From Rosa chinensis (taxonomy: Eukaryota > Streptophyta > Magnoliopsida > Rosales > Rosaceae): a stretch of DNA of 64,000 nt. The notes under the pieces are model-generated. The model ran no database searches. It saw only the letters and a program-made list of their open reading frames with translations, and was not told the DNA's origin. The stretch covers positions 8,429,501 through 8,493,500 of the forward strand of contig NC_037090.1 in assembly GCF_002994745.2 (NCBI RefSeq). The letters run 5' to 3'. Made by a program: the position numbers and the translations under genes. Positions 34,313 through 46,100 of the stretch are shown here, in pieces (position 1 is the stretch's first letter; each line of letters begins with the position of its first letter).

Positions 34313-35129
34313 ATGCAAGCCCTCCAGCATCATCCACTCGCCGGAGACCACATTCTCCGGCCCAAAAGCGGCCGGACGCCTCTGAAGCCTGTGAACTCTC
34401 CAGCAACTCCGGTCAAAGCCGGTCCGGTCACAAAGGCAAAGGCACCAGCACAAGAATGTATCAGCATCTCTCTGTTGGGCCCCTCGAACAAGGAGAACGG
34501 GCCGGTTTATGCGGCTCAGATGATCGAAACTGCGGCGATGGACGCTTCTTTGGCGGAGGAGCTGAGTGCGATGAGGAAGAAGCTGGAGAGGATAAGACTG
34601 GATAGAGAGAGAACAGAGAAGATGCTCGCGGAAAGGGATGCAATGCTGGATTTCCAGATGAAGGAGATAGAAAACAGAGGTCAAATCCAGAGGATGGTTG
34701 AGATTGATGTTGATAGGGTGTTCAGATTGAATCAGCTCCATTCTCAATCCATTGTAAGCTCAAATTTCTTCTACATTTCAATTTCTTTTTTTCTTTTTTT
34801 TGGCTTATGCCTCTTGGATTTGGAACAGAGATTTTCTCCGATTCGGTCTCTGAGAGAAAAGGAGCAGCAAAAGAAGGCCGCTGGATCACCAGCAGTTAAG
34901 GTAATTCATACATCCCCAAATCTCATAGTTTCTCTTCTAAGATTGAAAATGAGATTCAAACTGAAATATGGGGTGTTCATTGTTTTCTTGTCTTTCAATT
35001 TTTCAGATAGTGAATTTTGAAGAGTTGGAGGAATCAGTAGGTGAAAACACACCACAGAAGCTGAGTTCTGCTACAATTGATTCCGAAAGTGTTACAGCAA
35101 GGGATACTGTGATTACCAAATCTGTTTAA
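34313..35129 (+). CDS. Small coiled-coil protein, plant-specific, uncharacterised
   Basis: Model: join(34313..34753, 34829..34900, 35007..35129), 636 nt, 211 aa, GT-AG introns, both phase 0. Residues 1-60 are rich in proline, lysine and threonine with TPLKP and TPVK sites (possible CDK-type S/T-P sites). About residues 70-145 form a long charged helix (SLAEELSAMRKKLERIRLDR, EKMLAERDAMLDFQMKEIEN, VDRVFRLNQLHSQSI), probably a coiled coil. The SPIRSLREKEQQKK segment follows in exon 2, and exon 3 gives an acidic tail. I recall similar plant proteins of unknown function but cannot assign a name. The start at 34313 gives a leader-like 5' flank; the frame is open upstream to 34256 but without an ATG, so the first ATG is used. 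Confidence 0.8.
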
Positions 35130-35769
35130 TTTCTCTCGAAAGTGTAGCAATTTGATGAATTTTGAGAAAGAGAATAGTATAATAATACCTCATTATTATG
35201 CCCCTGTTATGAAATTCGAAATTAAAGTTCATTGTTCCGAGATTTCAATTTCTTTTCTCTTGACATCAGCCTTTTGCAATTTGAAATGGATAACTTATAT
35301 GCCACAAACTATTTCGGTAAAAAGCTGGGAAATGCTCAGTAATCCAATAACGCTACACACTAGTTTCTCTAATCCAGAAGACCCTATAGAATCAGCACCT
35401 GTTCAAGTATAAAACATGCATTCCCCAAGCACAGTACAGTCAAATATTCCCATAGTCAGTTACAAGAAGCATTACAGTCTTGCCTTACAATTCCAGTCTT
35501 CAGAAATCAGCAGCTTGAAAGAACGGTGCCCATCACACTCAGACCTCAAGGTTACGAATGTTTGCCCTCAGTGCCAATCTTCTATGTAATCTTCTGTCAT
35601 CCCTTAGGTTATGGTATAGTGACCAAAGTCGAATAGCTCAAATCACAAGGACTGAAAATGAGCTTAACTCAAAAGATTTAACAAACCAAAATAATACTTG
35701 AGTTTATATTGAAGATAAACATTAAATCCAGAGTTAAATGAGAATTTAAGATGTTAGCTCAGCTAACAC
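35130..35769. other. Intergenic DNA
   Basis: 3' UTR of the coiled-coil gene and AT-rich spacer. No recognisable gene or element. Confidence 0.5.
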
Positions 35770-36111
35770 CTATTTAGACTTGGACAAAGACCACACAAAC
35801 GCCCATCTTAGTGATCTATAGCCAATGAAACAGCACAGCTTCCTGCAACCCTGCAACAGCGTAACAAGAGTATTCCGCTCAATACGAGACAATTCCAGGG
35901 TCAAGAACACAAGATTCGGCAGCCTCGTCACAATTGCCTCAGCCTCAGCCTCAGCCTGACCAACACAGCCATCAAAAATATGCAAAAAGATCACGAAGCA
36001 AAAAACCATTAATTTCCGGCAAGCAATACACATTCTTAGTAGGCTATATCGGGTGTCGTGCGTTAACTTGACATACTCTAGTTGGTTATTCAAGAGTTGA
36101 GAAATTATCAA
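35770..36111 (-). pseudogene. F-box/LRR gene relic (C-terminal part)
   Basis: On the minus strand the segment reads FLHIFDGCVGQAEAEAEAIV, TRLPNLVFLTLELSRIERNT and LVTLLQGCRKLCCF. It is the homologue of SLHIFETLVGEVEAWAIV, TMLPDLTHLTLAQCCIERDT and LFTLLRGCKKLCSF in the intact gene next to it. The N-terminal F-box and most leucine-rich repeats are missing, and the C-terminus is replaced by unrelated residues. It is a partial duplicate in the same orientation as two intact paralogues, so it belongs to the local tandem cluster. Confidence 0.8.
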
Positions 36112-36445
36112 CCCAAAACGTTAACGGATTGTGCCATGCGAGTTTAGAGCATGCAGGTTTACCATGATAAGGAGTGCCAAGCCTAAAGATCCCAAAGCAT
36201 TCGCATATATGCTTTGCAATTTTTAGTCTAGGAATATAACGACCCTTAGCAACACAGTTTTGCTCCTCGTATATAGAACCAGCAGCTTGAAAGACTTAAC
36301 CAGTCTGAGGAATATACTAATTTTTGGCTCTAGATTAAACAAACCAAGTCCAAAAACTTGAAACATATGAAGATTTCAAGAGTAAACTTACAATGGCTAT
36401 TAGGAGTTTTAAGACCAAATACAACAAATAGAAAAACAACCCTCC

Positions 36446-37546
36446 TTACTGATAATACTCTGCCAGTAAAATCTTCCCTTTCCTCCAAAGTTGATTCTTT
36501 AAACACATGGTTAAAATAATCATCTTCAACTCATTCAAGCCGGTAAAATCATTTGGACCACCTTTATACCAGAAGTCGCTAATATGGGAAGCAAGCTTCA
36601 ATAATTCTTCATCACACTCTTCAAAACCTTCGCAATACCAGAGATTAAATGAGCAAAGCTTCTTGCAGCCCCGCAGGAGCGTGAAAAGAGTATCTCGTTC
36701 AATACAACATTGTGCCAGGGTTAAGTGCGTGAGATCCGGCAGCATAGTCACAATTGCCCATGCTTCAACTTCACCGACAAGGGTTTCAAAGATATGCAGA
36801 CTCCTAAAATGCTTGCAGTGAACGGCGATCTGTACCAGGATTCTGTGCAAAGTTTCATTGCTATTGTATTTGAACGACGTTAACGCCTCAAAGTTCTTAC
36901 TCAAGTAATCCCCAATTCCGCGGTATTGCTTCAAAATTTCCCCACAGTTTCCTCCCAAAGTCAAGTGCTCCAAATACTTCCACTTCCCAATTAGTTCAGA
37001 AATGATTTGGGTATGCTTGAAAATCACTAAATCATCACACAAATACAACATCCTAAGTTCAGGACACGCCTCCGACACATATCTCAAGGCCTCTTCGGTA
37101 CAAAATCCAGGTAGCTTGAGATAAGTAGCCTTCCCATTGCTACGACTGACAACCAATTTTATGAAACCGGTGATGGAGAAACGAGTCCTACGAATTCGGT
37201 ACTTCCTTATAAACTTATCATAAAAGGGGCCAAATTTCCGGGTTTCAAAATCGATTTCATGCAGGCCAGTGAACAAAGGATAGGGCCCAAAATCTGGGAA
37301 AGAGAGAAACTTCCAGCATAAGGGATTGAGAGATGCGGCGTACCATGATTTGCAGACAAAAGGGAGAGCTAGAAGCAGCGACTCCATTCCGACTTTGGCA
37401 AACACATTTGCTAAACAGTCCAATTCTAAATCCTCCCATCTTCGAGTGAGAGATTGATCGTGGCGATGACTCGAAACGACACCGTCGATCCATGGTGGCG
37501 ACGACGGATCTGACGACGGCTTCAGCTTCTTCTCAGGTCTCAACAT
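36446..37546 (-). CDS. F-box/LRR-repeat protein (At3g48880-type), copy A
   Basis: Likely substrate receptor of an SCF ubiquitin ligase. Single exon, 366 aa. The start at 37546 (MLRPEKKLKPS) matches the paralogue start MLRAKKKMKPS; the upstream in-frame ATG at 37624 would add 26 residues not seen in the paralogue. The F-box lies at about residues 35-80: RRWEDLELDCLANVFAKVGM, then CKSWYAASLNPLCWKFLSFPDF. The rest is degenerate leucine-rich repeats, for example LPGFCTEEALRYVSEACPELRMLYLCDD, LEHLTLGGN and LPDLTHLTLAQCCIERDT. It is a neighbour of copy B at 38846 and of the relic at 35770, all on the minus strand. Substrates are unknown. No frame damage was seen. Confidence 0.88.
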   Translation of the reverse strand: MLRPEKKLKPSSDPSSPPWIDGVVSSHRHDQSLTRRWEDLELDCLANVFAKVGMESLLLALPFVCKSWYAASLNPLCWKFLSFPDFGPYPLFTGLHEIDFETRKFGPFYDKFIRKYRIRRTRFSITGFIKLVVSRSNGKATYLKLPGFCTEEALRYVSEACPELRMLYLCDDLVIFKHTQIISELIGKWKYLEHLTLGGNCGEILKQYRGIGDYLSKNFEALTSFKYNSNETLHRILVQIAVHCKHFRSLHIFETLVGEVEAWAIVTMLPDLTHLTLAQCCIERDTLFTLLRGCKKLCSFNLWYCEGFEECDEELLKLASHISDFWYKGGPNDFTGLNELKMIILTMCLKNQLWRKGKILLAEYYQ

Positions 37547-38845
37547 CGTGATTTTCTGAGCTGAAAAAACACTACTGGAAATGGAGATGGAAATATATCC
37601 CCACGTATTAATGGGCCACTTCAAATGGGCTGTTTATTGGGCCTACCCAATAAGTTTAAATAACATTCGCCGAGAAGACCAAGAAGCTGGAGCTGCTACA
37701 AAACCTCCAGTATTTTACCGGAAGAAGTAGCTAGATGCAACAATACATGTATGCCAGGCAGAATTTATGAAAAGAGTACGTAAGGATGGTAAACTTTCGT
37801 TGGTTGACGATGAAAATGAGGAGAGGTGTTTCGAGTTTCTAGCAAATAAGTTGGGTTTTTGTTTCACTACTCTGACCTGGTGGTGGTTGTGGTGCATGTC
37901 ATGGCAATGGCAATGAGGATATCCACAGCTGCTAAGATGTTTGTAAGACGTGGTTTGGACGAGGCCAAGCCATACTTTCCGAGTTTCAAAACAAAACATT
38001 AGATTGAAACTTGAAAGATCGATGTGTTCTTGTTTTCAAAACAGATTGTAAAAACTGAGGATATGGAGGAATCAGAAGATTGAAGTTTGAAATTCGAAGT
38101 GTGATACTAAATCTATTTGATTTCCCTGATGACCTCATTATGCATGTTTATGCTTTTGTTGAGAATTGAAGTTTTAAGCTGAAAGATCTTAGTCTTTTGC
38201 TTGTTGTATGTCATACAATGCATTAGATTTCTTTTCTCCACTCTGATTGATGCCTTTTCCAATATGAAATACCATATTAGTGAATTACCATGAAAACTAA
38301 GAAACCTGTAAAATGATCATCTATCAAATTTACTAGCTTAAACATGATACCAAAAAGAACTAAGGTTAATTATCCGACAATAGCAGCAAAACACTTTGGT
38401 GTTATATTTTTCGGTACATGAGATGATGAGAATGCCCGAGGCCAAACAACAAGACACAATTTATGGCATCAGCATCAAGCTGTTCAAGAATATGAGGAGC
38501 TAAGAACCTCAAAACCACAGTCAAACCCCATAACAACTCAGTTTTTCTCACAGTATAGATGGATAGCCTTAGTCTTTGAAAGATTCAACCAGACTGAAAG
38601 AAGAGTATCACTTGAGAAACAGATCCACCACACAATTGAGTACATTCTCAGTAACTGGTAACAATTTTCATATTCTCATTTGCCTAAATAGTAATACAGC
38701 AGCTAAATTGGCAATGGATAAAACACAAGGAACAAAAATAAACTTTATAACTGAAAAGCGTGAAAACACAACATCAAGACTTTCAGGAGTGTACAATGTC
38801 AATTAAGAATTTAAGACCAAAGAAAAAAACACACTCCTTGTTGGT
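37547..38845. other. Spacer between the two F-box genes
   Basis: About 1.3 kb holding the promoter of copy A and the 3' flank of copy B. A minus-strand frame at 37715-37999 (94 codons, histidine- and serine-rich) has no recognisable domain. No transposon ends were seen. Confidence 0.5.
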
Positions 38846-39997
38846 CTATCCCGATATTATCTTCCTTTTCCTCCAAACATAATTCCTTATACCCATTGTT
38901 AAAACAATCTTCTTCAACACATCGAAGCGAGTATAAAATCTACTTGGAGCACCTGTACACCTGAAGTCACTAATATGGGAAGCAAGCTTCAATATTTCTT
39001 CATCACACTCTTCAAAACCATCACAATACCCAAGATGAAAGCTAATGAGCTTTTTGCAGCCCTTCAAGAGAATAACAAGACTATCTCGCTGAATTTGAGA
39101 TTGTCCCAGGGTTAAGTGCATAAGATCCGGCAGCGTCGTCGCAATTGTCAATGCCTCAACTTCACCAACAAGGGCATCAAAAATATGCAAACTCTTGAGG
39201 TTCTTGCAGTGAATGCCAACCTGCACCAGGATATCATACAAATTTGTACTGCTGTTTGGACTGTCATAGTTGATTAATGACAACAACGCCTCGAAATCTT
39301 TACACATGTATTCCCCACTTCTGTGGTATTGTATAGCAATTCCTGCCATGCTTCCTCCCAAACTTAAGTGCTTCAACGACTTCCATTTCCCAATAACTTC
39401 CGGAATGATTCGAGAATGCTTGAACATCGCTAAATCATCAGGAAAACGAAAACCCCTAAGTTGCGGACAAGCATCCGAGACATATCTCAACGCTTCCTCA
39501 GTACAAAATGTAGGTAGCTTGACATAAATAGCCTTTCCATGGCTACGATTCACTACATTTTTTACAAAAGCTGTGATCGAAAAACGACTCCTATCGAATC
39601 CATAGTCTTCTACAAACTGATCGTAAAACGATCCAAAAGACTTGGGTTCAACCTCTTCTATGTTAATATCATCAGGCGCAAGTACAACATTAACATCATG
39701 ATCAGAAGGAGCAGTAAACAGAGGATAAGGCTCAAAGTCTGGAAAAGAGAGAAGCCTCCAGCTTAAAGGATTGAGAGTAGTTGCGTACCATGATTTGCAT
39801 ACATAAGGAACAGCCAAGAGCAAAGACTCCATTCCAACTTTTGTAAACACATTTGCTAGACAGTCCTCGTCTAAATCCTCCCATCTTCGTCGACTGAAAG
39901 ATGGATCGTGGTCCTTCTCAGTGTTCTCCATATTCGAAACCACGCCATGGCTCCTCGGCGGTGGCGATGGCTTCATCTTCTTCTTCGCTCTCAACAT
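38846..39997 (-). CDS. F-box/LRR-repeat protein (At3g48880-type), copy B
   Basis: Single exon, 383 aa, clearly a tandem paralogue of the gene at 36446. The F-box reads RRWEDLDEDCLANVFTKVGM then CKSWYATTLNPLSWRLLSFPDF. An insertion of about 18 residues (around HDVNVVLAPDDINIEEVEPK) distinguishes it from copy A. Leucine-rich segments follow in the same order (LPTFCTEEALRYVSDACPQL, LKHLSLGG, LPDLMHLTLGQSQIQRDS). It probably pairs with SKP1/ASK proteins through the F-box. The substrate is unknown. The ATG at 39997 is the first in frame and agrees with copy A. Confidence 0.88.
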   Translation of the reverse strand: MLRAKKKMKPSPPPRSHGVVSNMENTEKDHDPSFSRRRWEDLDEDCLANVFTKVGMESLLLAVPYVCKSWYATTLNPLSWRLLSFPDFEPYPLFTAPSDHDVNVVLAPDDINIEEVEPKSFGSFYDQFVEDYGFDRSRFSITAFVKNVVNRSHGKAIYVKLPTFCTEEALRYVSDACPQLRGFRFPDDLAMFKHSRIIPEVIGKWKSLKHLSLGGSMAGIAIQYHRSGEYMCKDFEALLSLINYDSPNSSTNLYDILVQVGIHCKNLKSLHIFDALVGEVEALTIATTLPDLMHLTLGQSQIQRDSLVILLKGCKKLISFHLGYCDGFEECDEEILKLASHISDFRCTGAPSRFYTRFDVLKKIVLTMGIRNYVWRKRKIISG

Positions 39998-40166
39998 CGC
40001 CGTCTTTTAAAGGAGAAAACCCAAATCCCAATTAAGTAATGAATCTTCACATTTAAGAAAGTCACAAATGAGCTTTGGTAAATGGTCATTCTTAAAACTT
40101 TGACAGTGACCTAAATCGTGAAGCAATTTATGAATAACGAAGCTGTTTTTTTTTTTTTTTTTTTGA

Positions 40167-40365
40167 GGATAACGAGGACCACTTGACAGCGATTTATACT
40201 TTTTTATTTTATTTGTTGAATAAGAGATTGATACATATATGCGCTTAAACGTAAAGAAATTTATGAATTATGAATAAAGGGTGTCCTTCTAATGAGAACC
40301 ACTTGACAGGGATCGATACATATGCACTAAAACGTAAAGCAATTTATGATTTATGACCAAGGGGA
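40167..40365. repeat. Two-copy tandem repeat, about 115 bp apart
   Basis: GAGGACCACTTGACAGCGAT, TGATACATATATGCGCTTAAACGTAAAG and AATTTATGAATTATGA occur at about 40170-40265. They recur as GAGAACCACTTGACAGGGAT, CGATACATATGCACTAAAACGTAAAG and AATTTATGATTTATGA at about 40297-40360. It abuts the palindromic MITE copy. Confidence 0.65.
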
Positions 40366-40759
40366 GCTCTTTTAATAAGGAATTTCTAATCAACGGTCTG
40401 GGAGACTCACTTTTCGATTACATTACGGCAAATTAACCATTAGATGTTTTTGTATGCATAAGTATATCACTTCTGAAAATTATCATCCAAATTGCTAATC
40501 GTTAAGGTACCAATTTAGATCAAATCAATGGTCGACCTAAATCTGTCAAACATGAACTGTTCATGTTTATAACTGATAAATCACAATTATGAATACCTTG
40601 ACAATTTTCAATTTAGTTGAAAAATTGCATAAATAATCTACACGTGAATATCTAAATATCTAAAAGTTGATTTGAGGAAATGTTATCGAAACGTGAGTCT
40701 CACAAAAAAGTCATCAACTAGTCCTCATTTTAGTAGTTCTCATTAGAACAGCTCCTATG
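40366..40759 (-). mobile_element. Palindromic MITE family X, copy 2
   Basis: Reverse-complement match of the element at 30472-30847, with shared blocks TTTTCGATTACATT, AACATGAACTGTTCATGTTT, AATCGTTAAGGTACC and GATAAATCACAATTATGAAT. This copy is uninterrupted and lets the full element be seen: the two halves are complementary to each other. No coding sequence. Confidence 0.8.
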
Positions 40760-41814
40760 AATAAGGTAAAATATCCGGGTGTAATGCACATGTGGACAAT
40801 GAAATTTCTGGACAATTAAAATTTGGACTGTCAAATAGTCAAAATGAGGTTCCAAAGTGGGAAAAAAATGAATTCCTTTTGTAGAAATGCCTTCAATAAA
40901 CCGTACTCTTGTAGTGTGTAATCATTCAGATAACCTTAAATCTTGAATTTTGTTTGTTTTTTTTATAAAGAAATGTGGATTTCATTAACTCATGCCAAGA
41001 AAACTATTACATATCCTTCTGCTTCCTTCAACTAGACATATCAAGAAGTTGTAGTAAGAGAACTACTGTGATACATAGAGACAGACCATCTATATTCGAA
41101 CTAATTGCTCACTTATTAAAGCGAGCCTATAAACTATGGAAAATAGTAAGACATAGTATATAGGCCTCTACCGCACCTACCTATATTTTTTTCCTTGCCC
41201 TTCAAGTTAGGGCGGGGATATTTGGTGGTCAACAACACCACTATATATTGGCCAACATCCACAAATTGCCGGTATCGGAAAAGAGAGGGCACCTTAGCAC
41301 TCCAGCTTGAAATGGACCTCCAGATCCAAAATTGCCAAATTCCAAGGGTCTAGAAACCAGAAGCCCAATATTGGACTCAGAGTTTTGCAAAACCCAGAAA
41401 TAAGAAACTCCAATTTACTATGGACACCCCAAGAAGAGATGCCCACAACCTTTCACCAGAGGCCGAACTGTTGACACCCATCTGCATCTCATCCGTCATA
41501 GATTCCGGCCAGCCCAACAGTCATCGTCCAACCCACTCTGGCCAAATTGTAGGTACTCTTGTCGTCAACCTCACCACTGAAGTTATAAAGAACTTGGCAT
41601 CGATTGGAGTCCGAGTACAACCCAACCGCCCGACTGATTAAGGCACCCAGACATCTAGTGTTCTTTGCATCTCTAGCCATGACTGGAACCACTCCGACCA
41701 AAGCACATCCCGAGTATTGTTCTTCACGAGTCTATGAGACGCAGCATCTAGTGAAACAAGCACATATATTGTAGGCTTCATCCCAGCAATGCGACTATCA
41801 ATTCGAGTCCGTAA
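40760..41814. other. Intergenic DNA
   Basis: No gene recognised. Overlapping frames on both strands at 41420-41701 look like chance products of a locally less AT-rich stretch. A T-rich tract followed by ATAAAGAAATGTGGATTTCA near 40965 may be a retroposon end. Confidence 0.4.
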
Positions 41815-42162
41815 TTAGCGATCCAGATCAGCCGCAGCAAAGCCACCCCCATGAAATACGTGGAGGTTGGTGTAGAGGCCGTGCTTGGTCAGATCGAGAT
41901 TGATGTTCTCAGAGAAGTGAGTAATATTGACGGTGAAGTCGCCGGCAGAGTAAAAGGCTTTGTCCCCGGCTTTGGCATCGTCGTTTAATTCTTGGTGACT
42001 GATGTTTGGGCAACTATCAAGGTCGCCATAGATGCTAGCGCATAGCCCATGCCCATGAAATAGGAGGATGGTGATAGCAAGGATCAGAGGAGTCGATGGT
42101 GATCGATGTTGAAAAGCAGTAGCGGCGGAGTAGAAGACTCGGTTAGGGTTTAGAGGAGCCAT
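41815..42162 (-). CDS. Hypothetical protein with an N-terminal hydrophobic segment
   Basis: A single open frame of 115 codons, MAPLNPNRVFYSAATAF, with a hydrophobic stretch at about residues 24-43 (PLILAITILLFHGHGLCAS) that could be a signal peptide. The rest is acidic and ends HGGGFAAADLDR. I do not recognise the family. No upstream or downstream exon could be joined with confidence, so it may be a fragment. It is kept because its composition is protein-like and more GC-rich than its surroundings. Confidence 0.3.
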   Translation of the reverse strand: MAPLNPNRVFYSAATAFQHRSPSTPLILAITILLFHGHGLCASIYGDLDSCPNISHQELNDDAKAGDKAFYSAGDFTVNITHFSENINLDLTKHGLYTNLHVFHGGGFAAADLDR

Positions 42163-43030
42163 ATCAACTGTCGCTATCTTGAATTTTGATTTACTAATGG
42201 TGAAGTAGTTTATAATATGATTTAACCCTTGAAAATGGATAGTTAGAATCCCCTAAAAATTAAAATCAAATAACTAAAAGCGTAAATTAGACAAAGAAAA
42301 AATATAAAATCAACATGAGTGGCAGGATTTGAACCTATGGTCAGCCAGCCCTTAAACTGTTGCGTTAGGGGCCATGTTAGCACATCTCATCTCCTTTCTA
42401 ACCAAAACAGATGCGCTGCATTACCCCCAATGGTAAAATCACAAATGAAAGTGACAACAAGACAACTTCAGTCATTTCAAATCTAGAATTGCATTCCTCA
42501 TACAATAAAATAACTTCATCTTGAATTAGAATTTTATACTCTCTCACCCCTTAAAAAAATAAATGAACATAGTTCTGTATCAATAGATCTAATAATATTG
42601 TCTATCTCTCCCCCTTCCCTCCCCACCACCACCCCCTCTTCCCCAAAAAAAAAAATAGTTATATTCATACCTCTATATTTGTTGTGTGGACCTCCTCTAG
42701 TTTTTCTAAAATTTTATTTTTCATTTTACCCTAAAAAATAAAATAAAATTTTGAACAATGTCTTGACTTCCCATCCTAATGGTTATTGCGAAAAGGCCTG
42801 CAATTTGGCATATGGATGCTCTGAGATGATTACTAAGAGCAACTCCAATAGTTTCTCTATAATTTCTGTATTATAGGGAAGCAAAAGTCAAAATTTGAGT
42901 CCCTTTTTCTTATCAAACAGACTTTCTATTTTACAGCAATCTCTAAAATCTCCATAATTATTCTTTAAAATTTTAGAGCTACATGTTGCCAATTCAGTCC
43001 CTTAATTGCTCAAACAAAGCTATTCCCAAT
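42163..43030. other. Intergenic DNA with repeat scraps
   Basis: AT-rich. At 42322-42375 the minus strand contains AGGTTCAAATCCTGCCA, a B-box-like word, and may hold an old SINE. A CT-rich and C-rich tract lies at 42600-42650. No gene. Confidence 0.4.
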
Positions 43031-43036
43031 AAATAA

Positions 43037-43150
43037 TTGTTAGCTTAGTGGTTAGAGCACTCACTACCTATGTACGAAGTCATGGGTTCGAGTCACCATG
43101 GGGGCAGGAGTGAAACCCTTTGATCCTCTTTTTTAAAAGGAAAAAAGAAT
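43037..43150 (+). repeat. tRNA-derived SINE head
   Basis: TTAGCTTAGTGGTTAGAGC (A box) and GGTTCGAGTC (B box) occur about 33 bases apart, the internal RNA polymerase III promoter of a tRNA. The acceptor stem does not close and no CCA-proximal pairing is seen, so it is not a functional tRNA gene. Downstream sequence ends in T- and A-rich runs. This fits a plant tRNA-derived SINE. Confidence 0.65.
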
Positions 43151-46100
43151 TGTAAGGTTTTATGAGAAAGAGAGAGGATAAGAAACATGAAGCCCTTAAA
43201 TGATGAACAGTAGTTCTAAAATGACTTTTTTCCTTTTTCAAAATGAGGAAATGATTGATAGAGATATCAAAGATAAAGGTTGAATCACCATCCAATACAA
43301 ATCACTATAACCTAAGTGCCGTGTCTGGCTTAGGACGGCAGCGAGTTCCTTGCATCGTCAAATGGTCGCAGCCTCCTAGTGGCAGGATGAAACCAAGTGT
43401 CACCGAAATTATTTTTCGGTTGCAACATAGTGGGAAAGTTGGTCGTATTAGTATATTATGGCTTCGTGTGAGCATTATCTTTCCGATATGTCGCCAAAAT
43501 TGTAAATCAAATGGAGTAGCCAGTTGTGCACTCTTTACTAATTGGTGTGTGTTAGAATACATAAGATTAGTAGAGACTCCTAATATTATTTTGGGATGTT
43601 CTCATCAGGCTTATTGTAATATGGAGTTTAGGCATTAATGGTTATGGCTTAAGGGCAGCCGTTAAGGATTTAATTGTTCTTTTCTTATAAAAAAAACTAA
43701 AAGCAAATAAGCAATAGATGCAATTTTAGTTACCCTAAAAGGATTTAATTGTTCTTTTCTCATAATAAATTGTTTAATTGTTCTTTTCTTAGAATATTGA
43801 GATTATAAGACATAGTCCAAGGCAGTGGATTGATCCGAAAAATCTCCATACTTTGTTGCAGCTATGGAGATGGAAGACTATGATTTTTTTTTTGGTAAAA
43901 ATTTAATAAGGGTAGAATGGGAAAATAATTTTTAAAAAATTAGGAGAGGTCGATATGATAATTGTGGACGTATGTATATATTCTAAAAATAATAATAATA
44001 ATTTGTGGAGGTATGTATAGGGCATGCTAATGACTATCTCTTTTGTAACAATAGGGATTTGCAAAGTAGAAATTCTAAAGTCCCTTAACCTCAAATGTGA
44101 AGCTAAAAAATGAGAGATACTTATCATATAATATACGGGTCGTTCCTCATTGTGATTGTATGCGCTATCAGTTGAGATTTCATAAATTATAAGAATGTAA
44201 TGACTTTATGACTCAACTCTAAATCTAATCACTATGTTGTCCATAATTGTGAGATAAGTCTTTATCTTTACAAGAAGTATATTTTTCTACTAATTTGCCC
44301 AAAATTTCAATGATCTTGCTTGGATGGATTCCTAGTAAATTGATGATAACACATGACAACTACCAATTAAGGGTATACATGCAAAACTAGCTAATGGATG
44401 CACTTTTGCATTATTGGGTGCCTGCAACAGTCTAGGATATGTGCATGGTTTGCATGACCATCTATTTTTCTATCTCGCACTCTCATGTCCAACACGGGAC
44501 CATTTCGCTCCGGCGAGCAAAGCAGCAACGGAGGATTCGTTAATCGTCACTCTAAAACTGGTACCACAGTATCTTTCACCCCAGGCCCCCAGCTTCCTCT
44601 AGGCAGGGTTAGCGTTTAAACTTTACCATCATTCATGTTCTTCCAGAATGGTAGGTGCCACAATGCAGAGGACACAGCTAGGCAAAATTGCATCTGATTC
44701 TTCTTGGTAATCAAGGATGGGGACCTGAAAAATAAGGACAACTTACAAGGGTAAAGCGGGAAAACATGCTACCTATATATGCTAGCCTTTTTTTCAAAAA
44801 GACAAGAACAAGAACAGTCTGCTTTGAGTAACCTCGTCCTCACATTTATGAAGCTTTCAACATGAGCTGTGGACCAGTCAGTCCCCTCCCCGGTCCACTG
44901 TGATTGACAGAATCGGAATCCGTGAGATTTCAGAAAACCATAAAGGCCCAGCAGCAGACTCAACAACACAGGTGCTTTTTCCACCGCTTGATCCGATCAA
45001 TCAACGGCCGAGCTGGACCACTGTCACCGCATCTGATCTTACACGTGATCGCAGTCACCGTTTTACGGGGTGCTCTCTCTTTTTCAGTACCGGCGAGGGG
45101 TACTTTTGGAAATGCAAATCCAGCCAAAAGAGACAATAAATACGTACTGATGGGGTGTGTGACCGACTGGTCGGTTTGATTAGACCTCACGCAAACCAAA
45201 AGAGGGTAAAGATAAAACGGGAAGCAAACGTAATTGTAAAACTACCGAAAACGTATGTAGTATGGGCTAGCTGGGTTGCTTGTGCCAACTGCCAAGACAT
45301 TTCGTATACGTTTAACAAGGTATTAGTTGGGATGTAGTTGAGATCTACCTACGTTAAGAAATCCACGTCTAAACATTCCTTTTGGTGGAAAAATATGTTC
45401 TATAGTTCTCATGGCACCCTACAAGATGGATCTCGTGATTTTTAGTTTTGGGAGTTAAGTTTACTTGGTTATGTTCTTTTTGTAGTCTCGTTTTGAATAA
45501 ATGCGTTTATTAAACATAATGATTGGTATCTATCAAATCTTTTATTTACTTAGATCTTTGAAATATAGTATGAGTCCATGAAGTTGATGTATATGCCGTT
45601 CTGGCTTTGATTATCAATGATACTATCTCTTTTCTTAAAAAAAAAAATGTTAACCTATAGAACGTTATGAATATTTGACGTAATAAAAGTAGTGTAGTGA
45701 AAATTTTGTCATATTTTCTTCTCTAGAAATAGAATTAAGAACATTATTTTAAGAGAATCAAAACTACTTATTGACTACTCGTGTAAGTGGAAATTATTCT
45801 ATGCACCGACGGTGTAAGTGACCCAACCTTATAAAATAATCTCAACCCTTGATATTTATTATCAACTTTATTTTTAATAAACAAAAAGTGTATTTAATGC
45901 AATCTAACTATTCATTTATGTTGGTGCAAGTGCACGGCAGTGCTCTGAATAATCTCTCCTCGTGTAAGAAGTCGTTTATCTTAAAATGTGATGGTCAAGG
46001 GAATCTTTTGAGAGAAATTAATGTCTCTTAAGATCATAAGTATTAACCAAATATTTTGAAAAACCCTGCTCACCCAAAAAAAGGGCAAAATTATGGTCTC

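Noticed and set aside
37715..37999. Histidine- and serine-rich frame of 94 codons
   Set aside because: No domain, no paralogue next to the second F-box gene, and it lies in the promoter spacer.
41420..41701. Overlapping frames on both strands
   Set aside because: Mirror frames in a locally GC-richer stretch with no domain; neither has supporting context.
43037..43110. Functional tRNA gene
   Set aside because: A and B boxes are present, but the acceptor stem does not pair and the anticodon arm is unclear; better explained as a SINE head.
44760..45200. Several frames of 60-90 codons on both strands
   Set aside because: They overlap each other in antisense, none matches a known domain, and no splice pattern links them.
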